From Verrucomicrobiales bacterium (lineage in GTDB: Bacteria; Verrucomicrobiota; Verrucomicrobiia; Limisphaerales; J093): a stretch of DNA of 64,000 nucleotides. The stretch's first letter is position 1. Every line of letters starts with the position of its first letter. The stretch is taken from assembly GCA_024233215.1 (NCBI GenBank), contig JACKPW010000001.1, positions 124,001 through 188,000 on the forward strand, read 5' to 3'. A model generated the notes under the pieces. The model worked only from the letters and a program-made list of their open reading frames with translations. It was not told the DNA's origin and searched no databases. The translations under genes and the position numbers were made by a program. Positions 1-9,074 of this stretch are shown here, one piece after another.

Positions 1-821
1 GCCACGCGATGGAACAGGAAGCCGAGGGGTTGGCCGCGCAGGAGGCGGCACCGGGTTTGGCGGAGGCCCGCGTGATCACCGCCAAGGCGGGCGCCAAGAA
101 GGCGGACGCGGAAGGCGTGCGCGAACTGGGACTGGCGGAGGCCGACGTCATCAAGGCGAAGGGCACTTCGACGGCCGAAATCACGGAGCAGCAGGCCGAG
201 GCCGAGGCCGAGGGGGTGAAGGACAAGGAACTGGCGACCGCTGCCGGCATCGAGGCCAAGGGCCTGGCCGAAGCCAGGGGCATCGAGGAAAAGGCGAAGG
301 CGATGAAGTTGCTCCAGGCCGCCAGCCAGCAGCACGAGGAGTTCCGCCTCAAGCTGGCGAAGGAACGCGACGTGGATCTGGCCGCGCTCAACGTGCAACG
401 GGAGATCGCCAAGGCGCATTCCACCGTGGTGGGCGAGGCCCTCAAGCACGCCAACATCGACATCGTCGGCGGCGAGAACGACTTCTTCGAGAAGATCGTC
501 CGCTCGGTCGGCAACGGGAAATCCGTGGACCGGCTGCTCGAAAACAGCCGGGCGCTGCGCGACGTCAAGAACACGTTCTTCACCGGCGACCGGGAACAGC
601 TCAAGTCGCAGTTGCAGCAGTGGGCCCGGGATTTCAACGTCGGTTCCGAGGACATCAAGAACCTCACGGTGGCGGCGTTGCTGGCGAAGTTCATGGCATC
701 GACCGACGACAACGTCTTGAAGTCGCTGCTGGAGTCTGCCCGGGGAATGGTGCAGGAGGCCGGGTTGGCGGATCTCAAGGCTTCCGTCCTGTTGGAGGAC
801 AAGAAACCGGCGAAGGCCTGA
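1..821 (+). CDS. Flotillin-like membrane-scaffold protein, C-terminal part (5' end off window)
   Basis: The frame is already open at the first base, so the gene starts upstream; an internal ATG at 9 is unlikely to be the true start. The visible ~270 residues begin with a long Ala/Glu/Lys-rich segment with repeated AEA, GLAEA and AKG motifs, as in the coiled-coil tail of flotillins (SPFH-family membrane microdomain scaffolds). A globular helical tail follows (VGGENDFFEKIVRSVGNG) and is a known feature of large bacterial flotillins. The SPFH domain and N-terminal membrane anchor lie outside the window. It is directly followed by a lipoprotein gene and a giant ATPase gene on the same strand, so it probably belongs to one operon. 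Family assignment is fairly secure; the role is inferred. Confidence 0.8.
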   Translation, partial: HAMEQEAEGLAAQEAAPGLAEARVITAKAGAKKADAEGVRELGLAEADVIKAKGTSTAEITEQQAEAEAEGVKDKELATAAGIEAKGLAEARGIEEKAKAMKLLQAASQQHEEFRLKLAKERDVDLAALNVQREIAKAHSTVVGEALKHANIDIVGGENDFFEKIVRSVGNGKSVDRLLENSRALRDVKNTFFTGDREQLKSQLQQWARDFNVGSEDIKNLTVAALLAKFMASTDDNVLKSLLESARGMVQEAGLADLKASVLLEDKKPAKA

Positions 822-854
822 TTGCTTGTGGTTGTGCCCACCCAGGCGGGATCA

Positions 855-1478
855 GTGGTTCGGTGGCTGAAGTCCCGGCTTCGGCACGGGGGGCCAGGGA
901 GGTTCGGCGCAACCTTCGGAGCCCTGTTGGGTTTGGCCGTTGTCGTGGTGGGGTGTTCGGGATCGGGTGGCGAGGACGCCGCCGACATGTCGAAGACCAC
1001 TGAGGCGACTGAAAGCGACCTTACGACCAAGGTTTTCGAGCGGGACACGGACGGGGATGGCAAGCCTGACTTTCGCATGGAGACCTTCCTCCGAGGGGGG
1101 CGAAAGGTCTTGGTGCTCACCAGCAAGCCCGATCAAAAGGGGGGTATGATCGTTCGGACGAGGTCCTACTTGGTGGGTGGAAACAGCGTCTTCACGGAGG
1201 CGGACGAGGATGGGGACGGCGTCTTCGAGAGGTTGGTTGCCTGGCTTCCACAGACCAATGTTGTTGAGGTGTTTGTTCGCCGGCCGGACGGGACAGTGCG
1301 TCCGGCCGGAACGAGGGTGGTTGAGCTGTATGAGGAGCAACTGTCCGCGATGGACGACTTCTTTGAGGAGGTGTTCGAAAGAGGCGCCGATCTTGTTGAC
1401 TCGGAGGACCTCGGGGAGTTGTTGCACAAGGCGCAGAAGCGGATTCAAGACGCCGAGGCTGAGAAGAGGCGACAGTAG
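855..1478 (+). CDS. Small lipoprotein with two EF-hand-like Asp loops
   Basis: From the GTG at 855 the protein is 207 aa, with a basic start (MVRWLKSRLRHGG), a hydrophobic core and a lipobox ending VVVVGC (Cys34). A longer start at TTG 822, immediately after the flotillin stop, is also open; 855 is preferred because it gives a normal signal peptide. The mature part has two calcium-loop-like motifs: D64-x-D66-x-D68-G-x-x-D72 (DTDGDGKPD) and D117-x-D119-x-D121 with E125 (DEDGDGVFE). The C-terminal third is acidic and helical. No catalytic motif is visible. It lies between the flotillin and the giant ATPase, which suggests a membrane- or envelope-associated partner of that module. The exact family is not recognised. 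Confidence 0.65.
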   Translation: MVRWLKSRLRHGGPGRFGATFGALLGLAVVVVGCSGSGGEDAADMSKTTEATESDLTTKVFERDTDGDGKPDFRMETFLRGGRKVLVLTSKPDQKGGMIVRTRSYLVGGNSVFTEADEDGDGVFERLVAWLPQTNVVEVFVRRPDGTVRPAGTRVVELYEEQLSAMDDFFEEVFERGADLVDSEDLGELLHKAQKRIQDAEAEKRRQ

Positions 1479-1503
1479 GTAGTCACCGGAGTCCACGTAA
1501 GTT

Positions 1504-4500
1504 ATGGCCGAAGTCCCTGGACAACCGAATCTCCCCGAGCAGGAAACCTCCGTCGCTCCCGTCCCCGGAAAGACGGCGACTCAAGCGGCACCGGCTCTCG
1601 GCGACGCGACCTACGAGATCATCCGGCAACGGTTGGACACCCACGCGGCCACGTTGCGCGAACGGCTGAGTCGGTTGGATGCGCGGCGGCAGGAGGTCTT
1701 TGGCGCCATCGAATACAAGCTGCTGCAGGCCGATCGTATCGTCACGGCCAACAACTGTGTGCCCCGCGACATGGTGCCGCTGGCGGGCGGGCGCTTCCTG
1801 TTTGGTTTCAACGTGCGTTTCGGGCTCAAACAGGAGATCGATTTGGCCGACGTGTTCGCGATCTACCACCGCGACGAAACCACCGGCGCCTGGAAGGAGG
1901 CCGGGTTGGACCCGCTGCAGGACGCCGCGTTCCTCCGCGATTTCAAGCGTCTGTACAACGTCTATGCGAAGACTGTTTTCCGGAAGTTCTCGGTGATCGA
2001 CGGTCAGCTTTACCTGGTGTTCGGCGTGGGCGCCGGCGTGGAAGACATCGCCGTCTTCAAGTGGGCTTACAACGACGGCGAACCGCGTTATGTCGATGGT
2101 CGGGCGGAGGCGGACTTTCGGCGGGTCGGGTTTCCGGCGGCGCACGCCTTTCGGTGGCAGATTCCGGATCGCGAGTCCTTCCGTTACGGCGACCACCCGC
2201 ATCTCTCGATCGAGGACCGGGTCTTCGTGGAGTGCATCGGGGGCGACCTGACGATCAAGGTGGAGGACAACACGGCGAGCGGTGAGGGCATTTACGAGGA
2301 ACCGGTCGAGGACCGATACCAGAAGGTGGATGACGCGGAAGTGGCCTACGCGGCGTTGGACCATCTGATCCTGCTGAAGATTCGTCCCTACAAGGAAACG
2401 GTCACCCGCTACTTCATCTTCAACGAGAAGCTGCGGCAGGTGGTGCGGGTGGATTCAATCGGCGAATCCTGCGTGCGGTTGCCGGAGGATCAAGGGTTGG
2501 TGTTCCCGGACGGCTACTACCTGTCGACGGGTGAACTGAAACGGTTCGAAGGGCGAACCGTTGGGATGCTCATCGAGCGCGTGATCCCGGCACCGAACGG
2601 CGAGGACACGTTGTTCGTGTTCTACAACCGGACGAGCGGCGAATACGTGTTGATGCCCTACCGGTTGATCCAACAACGGATCGAGGAGCGGCTGACCTGC
2701 CAGGGCTTTTCCCTGTTTCCCAACGGTCATTTGCTCTCCTTTCGCGCGGAACCGGAGGCACAGAAACACCATCTCATCCAGCTTCGCCAGACCCCGTTCC
2801 ACCAAGCCGGTCACGAGCCGCCCGGCCAGAAGGAGGCGTTCCTTTACCAAGTGGGCAACAAGGACGTGGTGCGCGCCCTTTCGGATGGCACCGAAATCCT
2901 GACCCTCCTGCGCAAGCCCGATCCTTACGCCGCGCTCTACACCGACCTCGTCAAACGCTGTGAAGCGGTGCTCGATTCCTACCCGTGGCTCGCGTCGCCG
3001 GATGGGTTCGGAGTCGATGAGGCCCTGCGGGCGGTCCGGGGCGCGGCGGACAAGGCGGTTGCCGAATTCGACAAGGTGCGGCGACTTCGGGCGGAAGCGG
3101 CGCGGCAGGTGAAGGAAATCCGCACGCGTTGTCAGGACCGGTTTGACCTGATCCGGCGCGCCGATTTCAAGAGCCTCAACGACTTTGTCCAGCACCTGAC
3201 CGCACTCCGGCAGTTGCGGGGCGAGTTGATCACGCTGCGCGAGGTGCGGTACATCGATGTCGCGGCGCTTGACGCCGTCGAGGAGACGGTCACGAAACAG
3301 GGCGAACACCTCTCGGCGGCCTGCGTGAAGTTCCTGTTGCGTCCGGAAGCGCTCGAACCGTATCGGAAGGAGGCGGCCTCGCAGTTGGCGGCGGTCGATT
3401 CGGTGACCAAGGTCGCCGAGGGACGCGACCTCGAGAAGACCGTGGCGAAGACCGGTGGCGAACTCGAGATGCTCATCGAAATCGTCAACGGGTTGAAGAT
3501 CGAGGATGCCACCGAAACGACGCGGATCATCGACAGCATCACGGCGGTCTTTGCGACGTTGAACCAGGTTCGGGCGGCGCTGAAGCAGCGACTCAAGAGC
3601 CTGGCGGCCGCCGAAGGCGCGGCCCAGTTCGATGCCCAGATGAAGCTGCTGGGGCAGTCGGCGGCCAGTTACCTCGACCTGTGCGACACCCCCGCCCGTT
3701 GCGACGAGTACCTCAACCGGATCTCCGTCCAGATCGAGGAACTTGAAGGTGCATTCGCGGATTTCGAGGAATACACCGTCCAGCTGGCCGAACGGCGCAC
3801 CGAGCTTTACGAGGCGTTCGAGCAACGCAAAGTCGCCCTCGTCGAGCAACGCAACAAACGGGCCAACGCCCTCATGACCGCCGCCGAGCGGGTGTTGAAG
3901 GTCATTCGCAACCGGTTGGCCGGCTTCCAGACGCTCGACGCGATCAACGCCTACATGGCGTCGGACCTGATGATCGCCCGGGTCCGGGAGACCATCGACC
4001 AGCTGCTCGCTCTTGAGGATTCGGTCAAGGCGGACGATTTGCAGGGCCGGCTGAAGAGCGCCCAGCAGGAGGCGGTCCGGCAGTTGAAGGATCGCCAGGA
4101 GTTGTTCGTCGGCGGGCAAGACGTCATCAAGCTCGGGCGCCACCATTTCAACCGGAACACCCAGCCCCTCGACCTCACCATCGTCCAGCGCGACGGCGTC
4201 CAGCACCTGCACCTGACGAGCACCAAGTATTTCGAAGCGATCAACGATCCCGGGTTCAATGCCACGTGGGCGGTCTGGGACCAGGAACTGGTTTCGGAAA
4301 ACGCCGACGTCTATCGAGCGGAGTACCTCGCCTGGCAATTGCTGAAGCAAACCGATGGGAGCGCGGGCGGCCCGGCCGCAGCAGCCGGGGAGCCGTTTGG
4401 CACGAAGTCGGCGGAACCGCCGGACAGGCGCACGGGGAGGGAGATGCTGCAGCGTTCCAGGGGACCGTCGGGCGGGCCGCCCGACGGGACAGGCGGGCCG

Positions 4501-7050
4501 CCTGTGCTCCCGGAGGAGTCACATCTCGCTCAGGTACAGGCATTCGCCGCCACCCGGTATCAGGAGGGTTACACCAAGGGGGTGCACGATCTGGACGCCG
4601 CGCTGATTTCCCGCGCGTTGCTGTCGACCCATGCCGCCTTGGGACTTGCCCGTTACCGTCCCGCTGCCCGGGGCTGCGCCGCCGTCTTCTGGCACCGTTT
4701 CTGTCCGGAGAACGTGAAGACCCTTTGGACGCACAAGCTTGCCGCCTTCGCGGAGCGTAACCGGTTGTTCCCCGGCGACCCCACCCAACGCGACTACGTC
4801 ATGGCACTGGCGAGACTGCTCAAGGGATTCGCCGAGGGCACCGGGCTCTTTCCGACTGCGCTCGCGGACGAGGCGGGCGGTTATCTTTTTCAGCAGCTCA
4901 CCGCCGGCGGGCCGTTTGTGGTCAGCCGGGAAGGGGACCGGTTGCTGGCCGGGTTCCGCCAGCACTTGGTACAGCAGGATCGCGAGACGGCATTCACGGA
5001 ATCGCGCCAACGCCTCGCCGATCATCCGGAGAGCGAACTCGAACTGGTCCGGGACTGGGTGCGCGGTTTTCTCCTCAACCGGCCGGAAACCCAGCGCCAC
5101 CTGGATGAGGTGGTCGGCGTGCTGTTTTGCGGCGAGGCGTTCGAGGGCCGGCCGGTGGAAGCCGACAGCGCGTGCGAGATCGAGGGGCTGAAGGGGAGCC
5201 ATCGCCGGATTCAGGACGGGCGCTACCATTTCGATTACCTCGACTTTAGGGATCGCCTCGAGCATTTCGCATCGACCGTCCAGCCGGAGTTCGAGCGGTT
5301 CCATGCACTCAAGCAACAGCTCCTGCAACGCGAACGCGAACGGCTGCGGCTCGAGGAATTCTCGCCGCGCGTCCTCACTTCCTTCGTCCGGAACCAGCTG
5401 ATCGACGAGGTCTACCTGCCGCTCATCGGCGACAACCTGGCCAAACAGGTCGGTGCCGCGGGCGATCGGAAACGCACCGACCTGATGGGCCTGCTCCTGC
5501 TGATCTCCCCGCCGGGCTACGGCAAGACCACGTTGATGGAATACATCGCCAACCGGCTGGGCATCATCTTTGTCAAGGTGAACGGACCGGCCCTGGGCGA
5601 TCGGGTGACTTCACTGGATCCGGCCGACGCGCCCAACGCCGCGGCCCGCGAGGAGATCGAGAAACTCAACCTTGCCCTGGAGATGGGGGACAATGCGATG
5701 CTCTACGTCGACGACATCCAGCATTGCAGTCCGGAGTTTCTCCAGAAGTTCATCTCGCTGTGCGATGCGCAGCGGAAGATCGAGGGCGTGTGGCGGGGGC
5801 GTTCGCGCACCTACGATTTGCGCGGCCGGAAGGTGGTCGTGGTCATGGCCGGGAATCCCTACACCGAAAGCGGACAGAAATTCCGCATTCCGGACATGCT
5901 GGCGAACCGCGCCGATACCTACAACCTCGGCGACATCATCGGCGGCAATCCGGCCTGGTTCAAAGCCAGTTACCTCGAGAACGCCGTCACGTCGAACGCG
6001 CTCCTTGCACCACTGGCCAACAAGAGCCAGAACGACGTCCGGCATTTCATTCGACTGGCCGAGACCGGCGAGCGCGATCTCAGCGGCTTTGACGGGAGCT
6101 ACTCGGCGCAGGAGGTCGACGAGATCCTGTCCGTGATGAAGAAACTGGTGCAGCTCCGCGAAGTCATCCTGCGGGTCAACCAGGAGTATATCGCCTCCGC
6201 CGCCCAGGCCGACGAGTTCCGCACCGAACCGCCGTTCAAGCTCCAGGGATCCTATCGGAACATGAACCGGCTTGCGGAGAAGGTGGTGCCGGTCATGACC
6301 GACGAGGAAGTGAGCGCGCTGGTTCTGGAACACTACCGGGGCGAGGCGCAGACGCTCACGACCGGGGCCGAGGCGAATCTTCTGAAGTTCAGGGAACTCG
6401 TGGGTGCGCAGACCGAATCCGAGGCCTCGCGTTGGCAGGAGATCAAGCGCACGTTCAATCGAAACCAACGTACGGGACGCGTGGACCCGTCGGATTCGGT
6501 CGGTCGCGTGGTGGCGCAGTTGGCCGGTTTCCAGGACGGTCTCGAGTCAATTCAGAACACATTGGCGCAACGCCTTACGGAGACGCGCCCGCCGGTGACC
6601 CTGGATCTGGGGCCGGTGGCGGAAGGGCTTGCCGGCATTCGTGCGGTCGTCGAGCAGCAACTTGCCGGCGTCAACCAGGCCACGCAGCCGGAGGTTCGTC
6701 CTGATCCCGGGGAACTGGCACGCCAGTTGAGCGAGGGACTCCACGCCTTACGTTCCGACCTCAGCCGCGCGATCACCGAGGTTCACACGGGCGCGATGGC
6801 GGAGAAAGTCACCAGCCTGTCGCACGAAATGGAGATGTTGCACAGCACGCTGGCCACTTTGAAGGACGTCGCGGCCCGGCAGCGCGATTATCTTCGGAAC
6901 GTCGAGGCCATGCTGGTCGAGCAGGCCCGGAAGGGGGCGGTTGAATTTGAGTTGACCCAGGAGATGCTGACGAACGAACAGGCGTTCCTGGACAAGTTCC
7001 ATGAGATGCTCGGCGAAAGGGAAGCGCCGCCACCACCGGCGGCGACTTGA
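1504..7050 (+). CDS. Giant AAA-type ATPase (annotated elsewhere as 'DNA repair ATPase')
   Basis: This 1848-aa cytoplasmic protein starts at ATG 1504, 25 bp after the lipoprotein gene. Residues ~1-480 are beta-rich without recognised motifs. Residues ~500-930 are mostly helical or coiled coil. Residues ~953-1007 are a Gly/Pro/Arg-rich insertion encoded by palindromic DNA. The ATPase core is near 1290-1570: Walker A SPPGYGKTT (1335-1343), Walker B LYVDD (1400-1404), a sensor-1-like Asn in MAGNPYTESGQ (N1451) and a possible finger Arg in LANRADTY (R1469). Residues ~1650-1830 are coiled coil. The architecture resembles large bacterial proteins labelled DNA repair ATPase; I know of no sequence evidence here for DNA binding. 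Adjacency to flotillin suggests a membrane-stress or remodelling role (inference). Confidence 0.75.
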   Translation: MAEVPGQPNLPEQETSVAPVPGKTATQAAPALGDATYEIIRQRLDTHAATLRERLSRLDARRQEVFGAIEYKLLQADRIVTANNCVPRDMVPLAGGRFLFGFNVRFGLKQEIDLADVFAIYHRDETTGAWKEAGLDPLQDAAFLRDFKRLYNVYAKTVFRKFSVIDGQLYLVFGVGAGVEDIAVFKWAYNDGEPRYVDGRAEADFRRVGFPAAHAFRWQIPDRESFRYGDHPHLSIEDRVFVECIGGDLTIKVEDNTASGEGIYEEPVEDRYQKVDDAEVAYAALDHLILLKIRPYKETVTRYFIFNEKLRQVVRVDSIGESCVRLPEDQGLVFPDGYYLSTGELKRFEGRTVGMLIERVIPAPNGEDTLFVFYNRTSGEYVLMPYRLIQQRIEERLTCQGFSLFPNGHLLSFRAEPEAQKHHLIQLRQTPFHQAGHEPPGQKEAFLYQVGNKDVVRALSDGTEILTLLRKPDPYAALYTDLVKRCEAVLDSYPWLASPDGFGVDEALRAVRGAADKAVAEFDKVRRLRAEAARQVKEIRTRCQDRFDLIRRADFKSLNDFVQHLTALRQLRGELITLREVRYIDVAALDAVEETVTKQGEHLSAACVKFLLRPEALEPYRKEAASQLAAVDSVTKVAEGRDLEKTVAKTGGELEMLIEIVNGLKIEDATETTRIIDSITAVFATLNQVRAALKQRLKSLAAAEGAAQFDAQMKLLGQSAASYLDLCDTPARCDEYLNRISVQIEELEGAFADFEEYTVQLAERRTELYEAFEQRKVALVEQRNKRANALMTAAERVLKVIRNRLAGFQTLDAINAYMASDLMIARVRETIDQLLALEDSVKADDLQGRLKSAQQEAVRQLKDRQELFVGGQDVIKLGRHHFNRNTQPLDLTIVQRDGVQHLHLTSTKYFEAINDPGFNATWAVWDQELVSENADVYRAEYLAWQLLKQTDGSAGGPAAAAGEPFGTKSAEPPDRRTGREMLQRSRGPSGGPPDGTGGPPVLPEESHLAQVQAFAATRYQEGYTKGVHDLDAALISRALLSTHAALGLARYRPAARGCAAVFWHRFCPENVKTLWTHKLAAFAERNRLFPGDPTQRDYVMALARLLKGFAEGTGLFPTALADEAGGYLFQQLTAGGPFVVSREGDRLLAGFRQHLVQQDRETAFTESRQRLADHPESELELVRDWVRGFLLNRPETQRHLDEVVGVLFCGEAFEGRPVEADSACEIEGLKGSHRRIQDGRYHFDYLDFRDRLEHFASTVQPEFERFHALKQQLLQRERERLRLEEFSPRVLTSFVRNQLIDEVYLPLIGDNLAKQVGAAGDRKRTDLMGLLLLISPPGYGKTTLMEYIANRLGIIFVKVNGPALGDRVTSLDPADAPNAAAREEIEKLNLALEMGDNAMLYVDDIQHCSPEFLQKFISLCDAQRKIEGVWRGRSRTYDLRGRKVVVVMAGNPYTESGQKFRIPDMLANRADTYNLGDIIGGNPAWFKASYLENAVTSNALLAPLANKSQNDVRHFIRLAETGERDLSGFDGSYSAQEVDEILSVMKKLVQLREVILRVNQEYIASAAQADEFRTEPPFKLQGSYRNMNRLAEKVVPVMTDEEVSALVLEHYRGEAQTLTTGAEANLLKFRELVGAQTESEASRWQEIKRTFNRNQRTGRVDPSDSVGRVVAQLAGFQDGLESIQNTLAQRLTETRPPVTLDLGPVAEGLAGIRAVVEQQLAGVNQATQPEVRPDPGELARQLSEGLHALRSDLSRAITEVHTGAMAEKVTSLSHEMEMLHSTLATLKDVAARQRDYLRNVEAMLVEQARKGAVEFELTQEMLTNEQAFLDKFHEMLGEREAPPPPAAT
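4467..4505. repeat. Two adjacent GC-rich palindromes inside the ATPase coding region
   Basis: GTCGGGCGGGCCGCCCGAC (4467-4485; 9-bp arms around one central base) is followed by ACAGGCGGGCCGCCTGT (4489-4505; 8-bp arms around one base). They resemble the short dispersed palindromes between genes in such genomes but sit in frame in a coding sequence, encoding part of a Gly/Pro-rich linker (around residues 988-1001). Confidence 0.75.
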
Positions 7051-7064
7051 GGACGCTGCAGAGG

Positions 7065-7219
7065 GACCACGAATGAACACGAATGGACACCAATCCGAAC
7101 GGAGGAGGCTTCGAAGGGCGGCCTTGAAGGACCTCGCCGGCATCGGAAGCCCGGGTTGCTGTGGCGTTGACCTTGAACCCCTCGCTCCCATTCGTGTCCA
7201 TTCGTGTGGATTCGTGGTC
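7065..7219. repeat. Inverted-repeat element with 30-bp arms rich in ACGAAT/ACAC
   Basis: Left arm 7065-7094 begins GACCACGAATGAACACGAAT. Right arm 7190-7219 is its near-exact reverse complement, ending GTGGATTCGTGGTC. About 95 bp of unique sequence lie between. The arms belong to the CACGAATGGACACGAAT-type dispersed repeat that is common in Verrucomicrobiota and translates as VSIRVHSW-like peptides. The element fills the gap between the giant ATPase stop and the next gene start. Confidence 0.8.
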
Positions 7220-7248
7220 ACGGCAGGAGTCGTCAGATCGTGCACAAC

Positions 7249-8118
7249 ATGAAGAAGTTCATTCAGAAGATCCAAAGACTGGGGCAGCGAGCCACCGAGC
7301 TGAAGGAGGCCGTCCAACGCGTGCCGCCCAAGGTCGCCGGTATCCGGAACGCCGTGGTCCTCACCGGCGGGCAACTCAGGGAACTGGGCGTCCAGGTGCA
7401 GAACAGCATTGCCGGGCTCAAGGCGGATCGAGAGGACGATCTTCTCAACGCCCTGAGGGAGGTCAACGACAGCGCGGGCATCATCCGGCAGGCGGGCTTC
7501 GAGCTTGGCGGGATTGATTTCGAGCTCAGCCCGGTCCAGCGCCTGATCGTTCACCTGCAGCGACGCGAGGATGTGCGGACCGCCGTGCTGGAATCCTTGC
7601 GCGACGCGTCGAGTGCCCGGCCGACCGTGCATGCCCTGTTGACTTCCCTGGTCCGGGCCGAGGAAACGGCCGACAGCGTGCACATAACCGATCTCTCCTA
7701 CCACACGCTGGTGATTCACATTGGCCCCGCCCCCACGGTGCGCCTTTGCTGGCGGCCTGCGCCATCCCTGGCGCAGGGCGCCAACGCCAGCGTGCTGGCG
7801 ACTGCGTCGACCGTTCCGGCGAGCCCTTCGGAAGCCCCGGACCGGCCCTCGTTCTTCGGTGAGAACCCGCCCGCCACGGATGGGTTCACGAGCCGTGAAG
7901 CCGTGGCTGAGGATGAGCCGCCCTCCCCGGCTTCCTCCGAGCCGCCGGCACCCCGGACCGGGCCGACGCCGGAACCGGTGAGGGTTGTCAGGCCGGCTTC
8001 GCCGCCCCCGCCCCCTCCACGCGAGGTGATTGGGAAGAAGGAGGCCCCACCCGTCTGGAACAGCGACGCGCTTCAGCGGTTCAAAACCATGCCCAAGGCA
8101 TCGAAGTACCGCCGGTAA
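7249..8118 (+). CDS. Coiled-coil protein with proline-rich tail, unknown function
   Basis: The chosen start is ATG 7249 (MKKFIQKIQRLGQRATELK); an upstream in-frame start at 7204 would translate part of the inverted-repeat element and is unlikely. The protein is 289 aa. Residues ~1-130 are amphipathic helix or coiled coil, with heptad-like spacing and a possible glycine turn at GFELGGIDFELS. Residues ~130-165 are short strands. Residues ~180-265 are low-complexity Pro/Ala/Glu-rich, including a PPPPPP run, and the last 25 residues are basic. There is no signal peptide. Position after the ATPase suggests a fourth member of the flotillin/ATPase module, although the repeat element may separate the transcripts. 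I do not recognise the family. Confidence 0.6.
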   Translation: MKKFIQKIQRLGQRATELKEAVQRVPPKVAGIRNAVVLTGGQLRELGVQVQNSIAGLKADREDDLLNALREVNDSAGIIRQAGFELGGIDFELSPVQRLIVHLQRREDVRTAVLESLRDASSARPTVHALLTSLVRAEETADSVHITDLSYHTLVIHIGPAPTVRLCWRPAPSLAQGANASVLATASTVPASPSEAPDRPSFFGENPPATDGFTSREAVAEDEPPSPASSEPPAPRTGPTPEPVRVVRPASPPPPPPREVIGKKEAPPVWNSDALQRFKTMPKASKYRR

Positions 8119-8423
8119 AGGGGACATTCGGCAACCGGTGGTTCCCACGTTCGAAGAAAGCTGCCGTTGTCGCGACGAACCGGTGCTCGCCGAATGCCTT
8201 GCTGTCCGCACGCGGACTCGGCGGTCCGCGCTCCTGTTCTCCTGGTGTTGTCTTCGTGCTGGAGCGTCAGCCGGAGCAGGCCCGGCGCCTGAACAACACA
8301 ATCATGGAACTGACGGGCTCCGCTCGGCCCGCGGTCTCGAAGCCTGTGGACGATGGGCTCACTGCGATCCATCAACGCCAGTCCTGGGTTGCCGCCGGGG
8401 GGCGGTGCGGGCATGAATAGGCC
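8119..8423. other. 305-bp non-coding gap with clustered palindromes
   Basis: There is no convincing gene here. An imperfect inverted repeat pairs CATTCGGCAACCGGT (8125-8139) with ACCGGTGCTCGCCGAATG (8179-8196). A second hairpin follows: CGCGGAC (8211-8217) and GTCCGCG (8224-8230). Both resemble the dispersed palindromes at 12016, 12977, 34443 and 43361. Bases 8231-8423 show no clear promoter and only short open frames. Confidence 0.55.
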
Positions 8424-9074
8424 ATGACGGCTGGCATGGCGGCGACGCTTCTTGTGTTCACCGGCGGGTTCATCGTGATGATCCTGGAGATTGTCGGGGC
8501 GCGGTATTTGTCGGGAGAATTCGGGGGTTCCTTCTACGTCTGGGTGAGCCAGATCGGTGTGGTCATGATTGCGCTGGCGGCCGGTTACTACCTCGGTGGC
8601 GCGCTCGCCGATCGCTGGCAATGCCTGCGGCGGCTGGCCTGGCTGCTGGTGCCCGCAGGCCTGCTGGTGATGGGAGTTCCCGGTTACGCCCCGCCGATCC
8701 TGGAGCGGATCGTGCTCCGGCATCCGGCCGAGTTGCCTGTGCCATTGCTGTGGAAGAAACTCGATCCCGCGCTGGGCAGCGCCGTGGTTTTCCTGCTGCC
8801 CTGCCTGGTGCTGGCGATGCTGACGCCCTATCTGATTCGTCTGAGCGCCCGCGGTGTGGCCCACCTGGGTCGGCTCAGCGGTCGCATCATCGCCTGGAGC
8901 ACGCTGGGGAGCATCGCCGGGGTGTTCGTGGCGGGGTATGTGCTCATCGATCTGCTGCGGCTCTCGACGATCTTCCGGCTCACGGGGCTGGCGATGGTGG
9001 GGCTGGGCCTGTTGTGCCTCCCACTGGATCGCGCCTTTGCATCCGGACCCGTTCCGGTGGATGATGAGCCCTGA
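8424..9074 (+). CDS. Membrane domain of a fused MFS/spermidine-synthase-like protein (split gene, first half)
   Basis: This 216-aa polytopic membrane protein has about six hydrophobic segments: FTGGFIVMILEIVGARYL, a second with GVVMIALAAGYYLGGALAD, then LAWLLVPAGLLVMG, AVVFLLPCLVLAML, IAGVFVAGYVLIDLL and LTGLAMVGLGLLCL. The E-x-x-GARYL and GYYLGGxLAD signatures are typical of the N-terminal membrane part of fused MFS/spermidine synthase proteins. The stop at 9072-9074 lies 11 bp beyond the first ATG of the next gene, which supplies a further membrane segment and the synthase-fold domain in a different frame. The two genes together look like one family member split in two. The substrate is unknown. 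Confidence 0.75.
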   Translation: MTAGMAATLLVFTGGFIVMILEIVGARYLSGEFGGSFYVWVSQIGVVMIALAAGYYLGGALADRWQCLRRLAWLLVPAGLLVMGVPGYAPPILERIVLRHPAELPVPLLWKKLDPALGSAVVFLLPCLVLAMLTPYLIRLSARGVAHLGRLSGRIIAWSTLGSIAGVFVAGYVLIDLLRLSTIFRLTGLAMVGLGLLCLPLDRAFASGPVPVDDEP

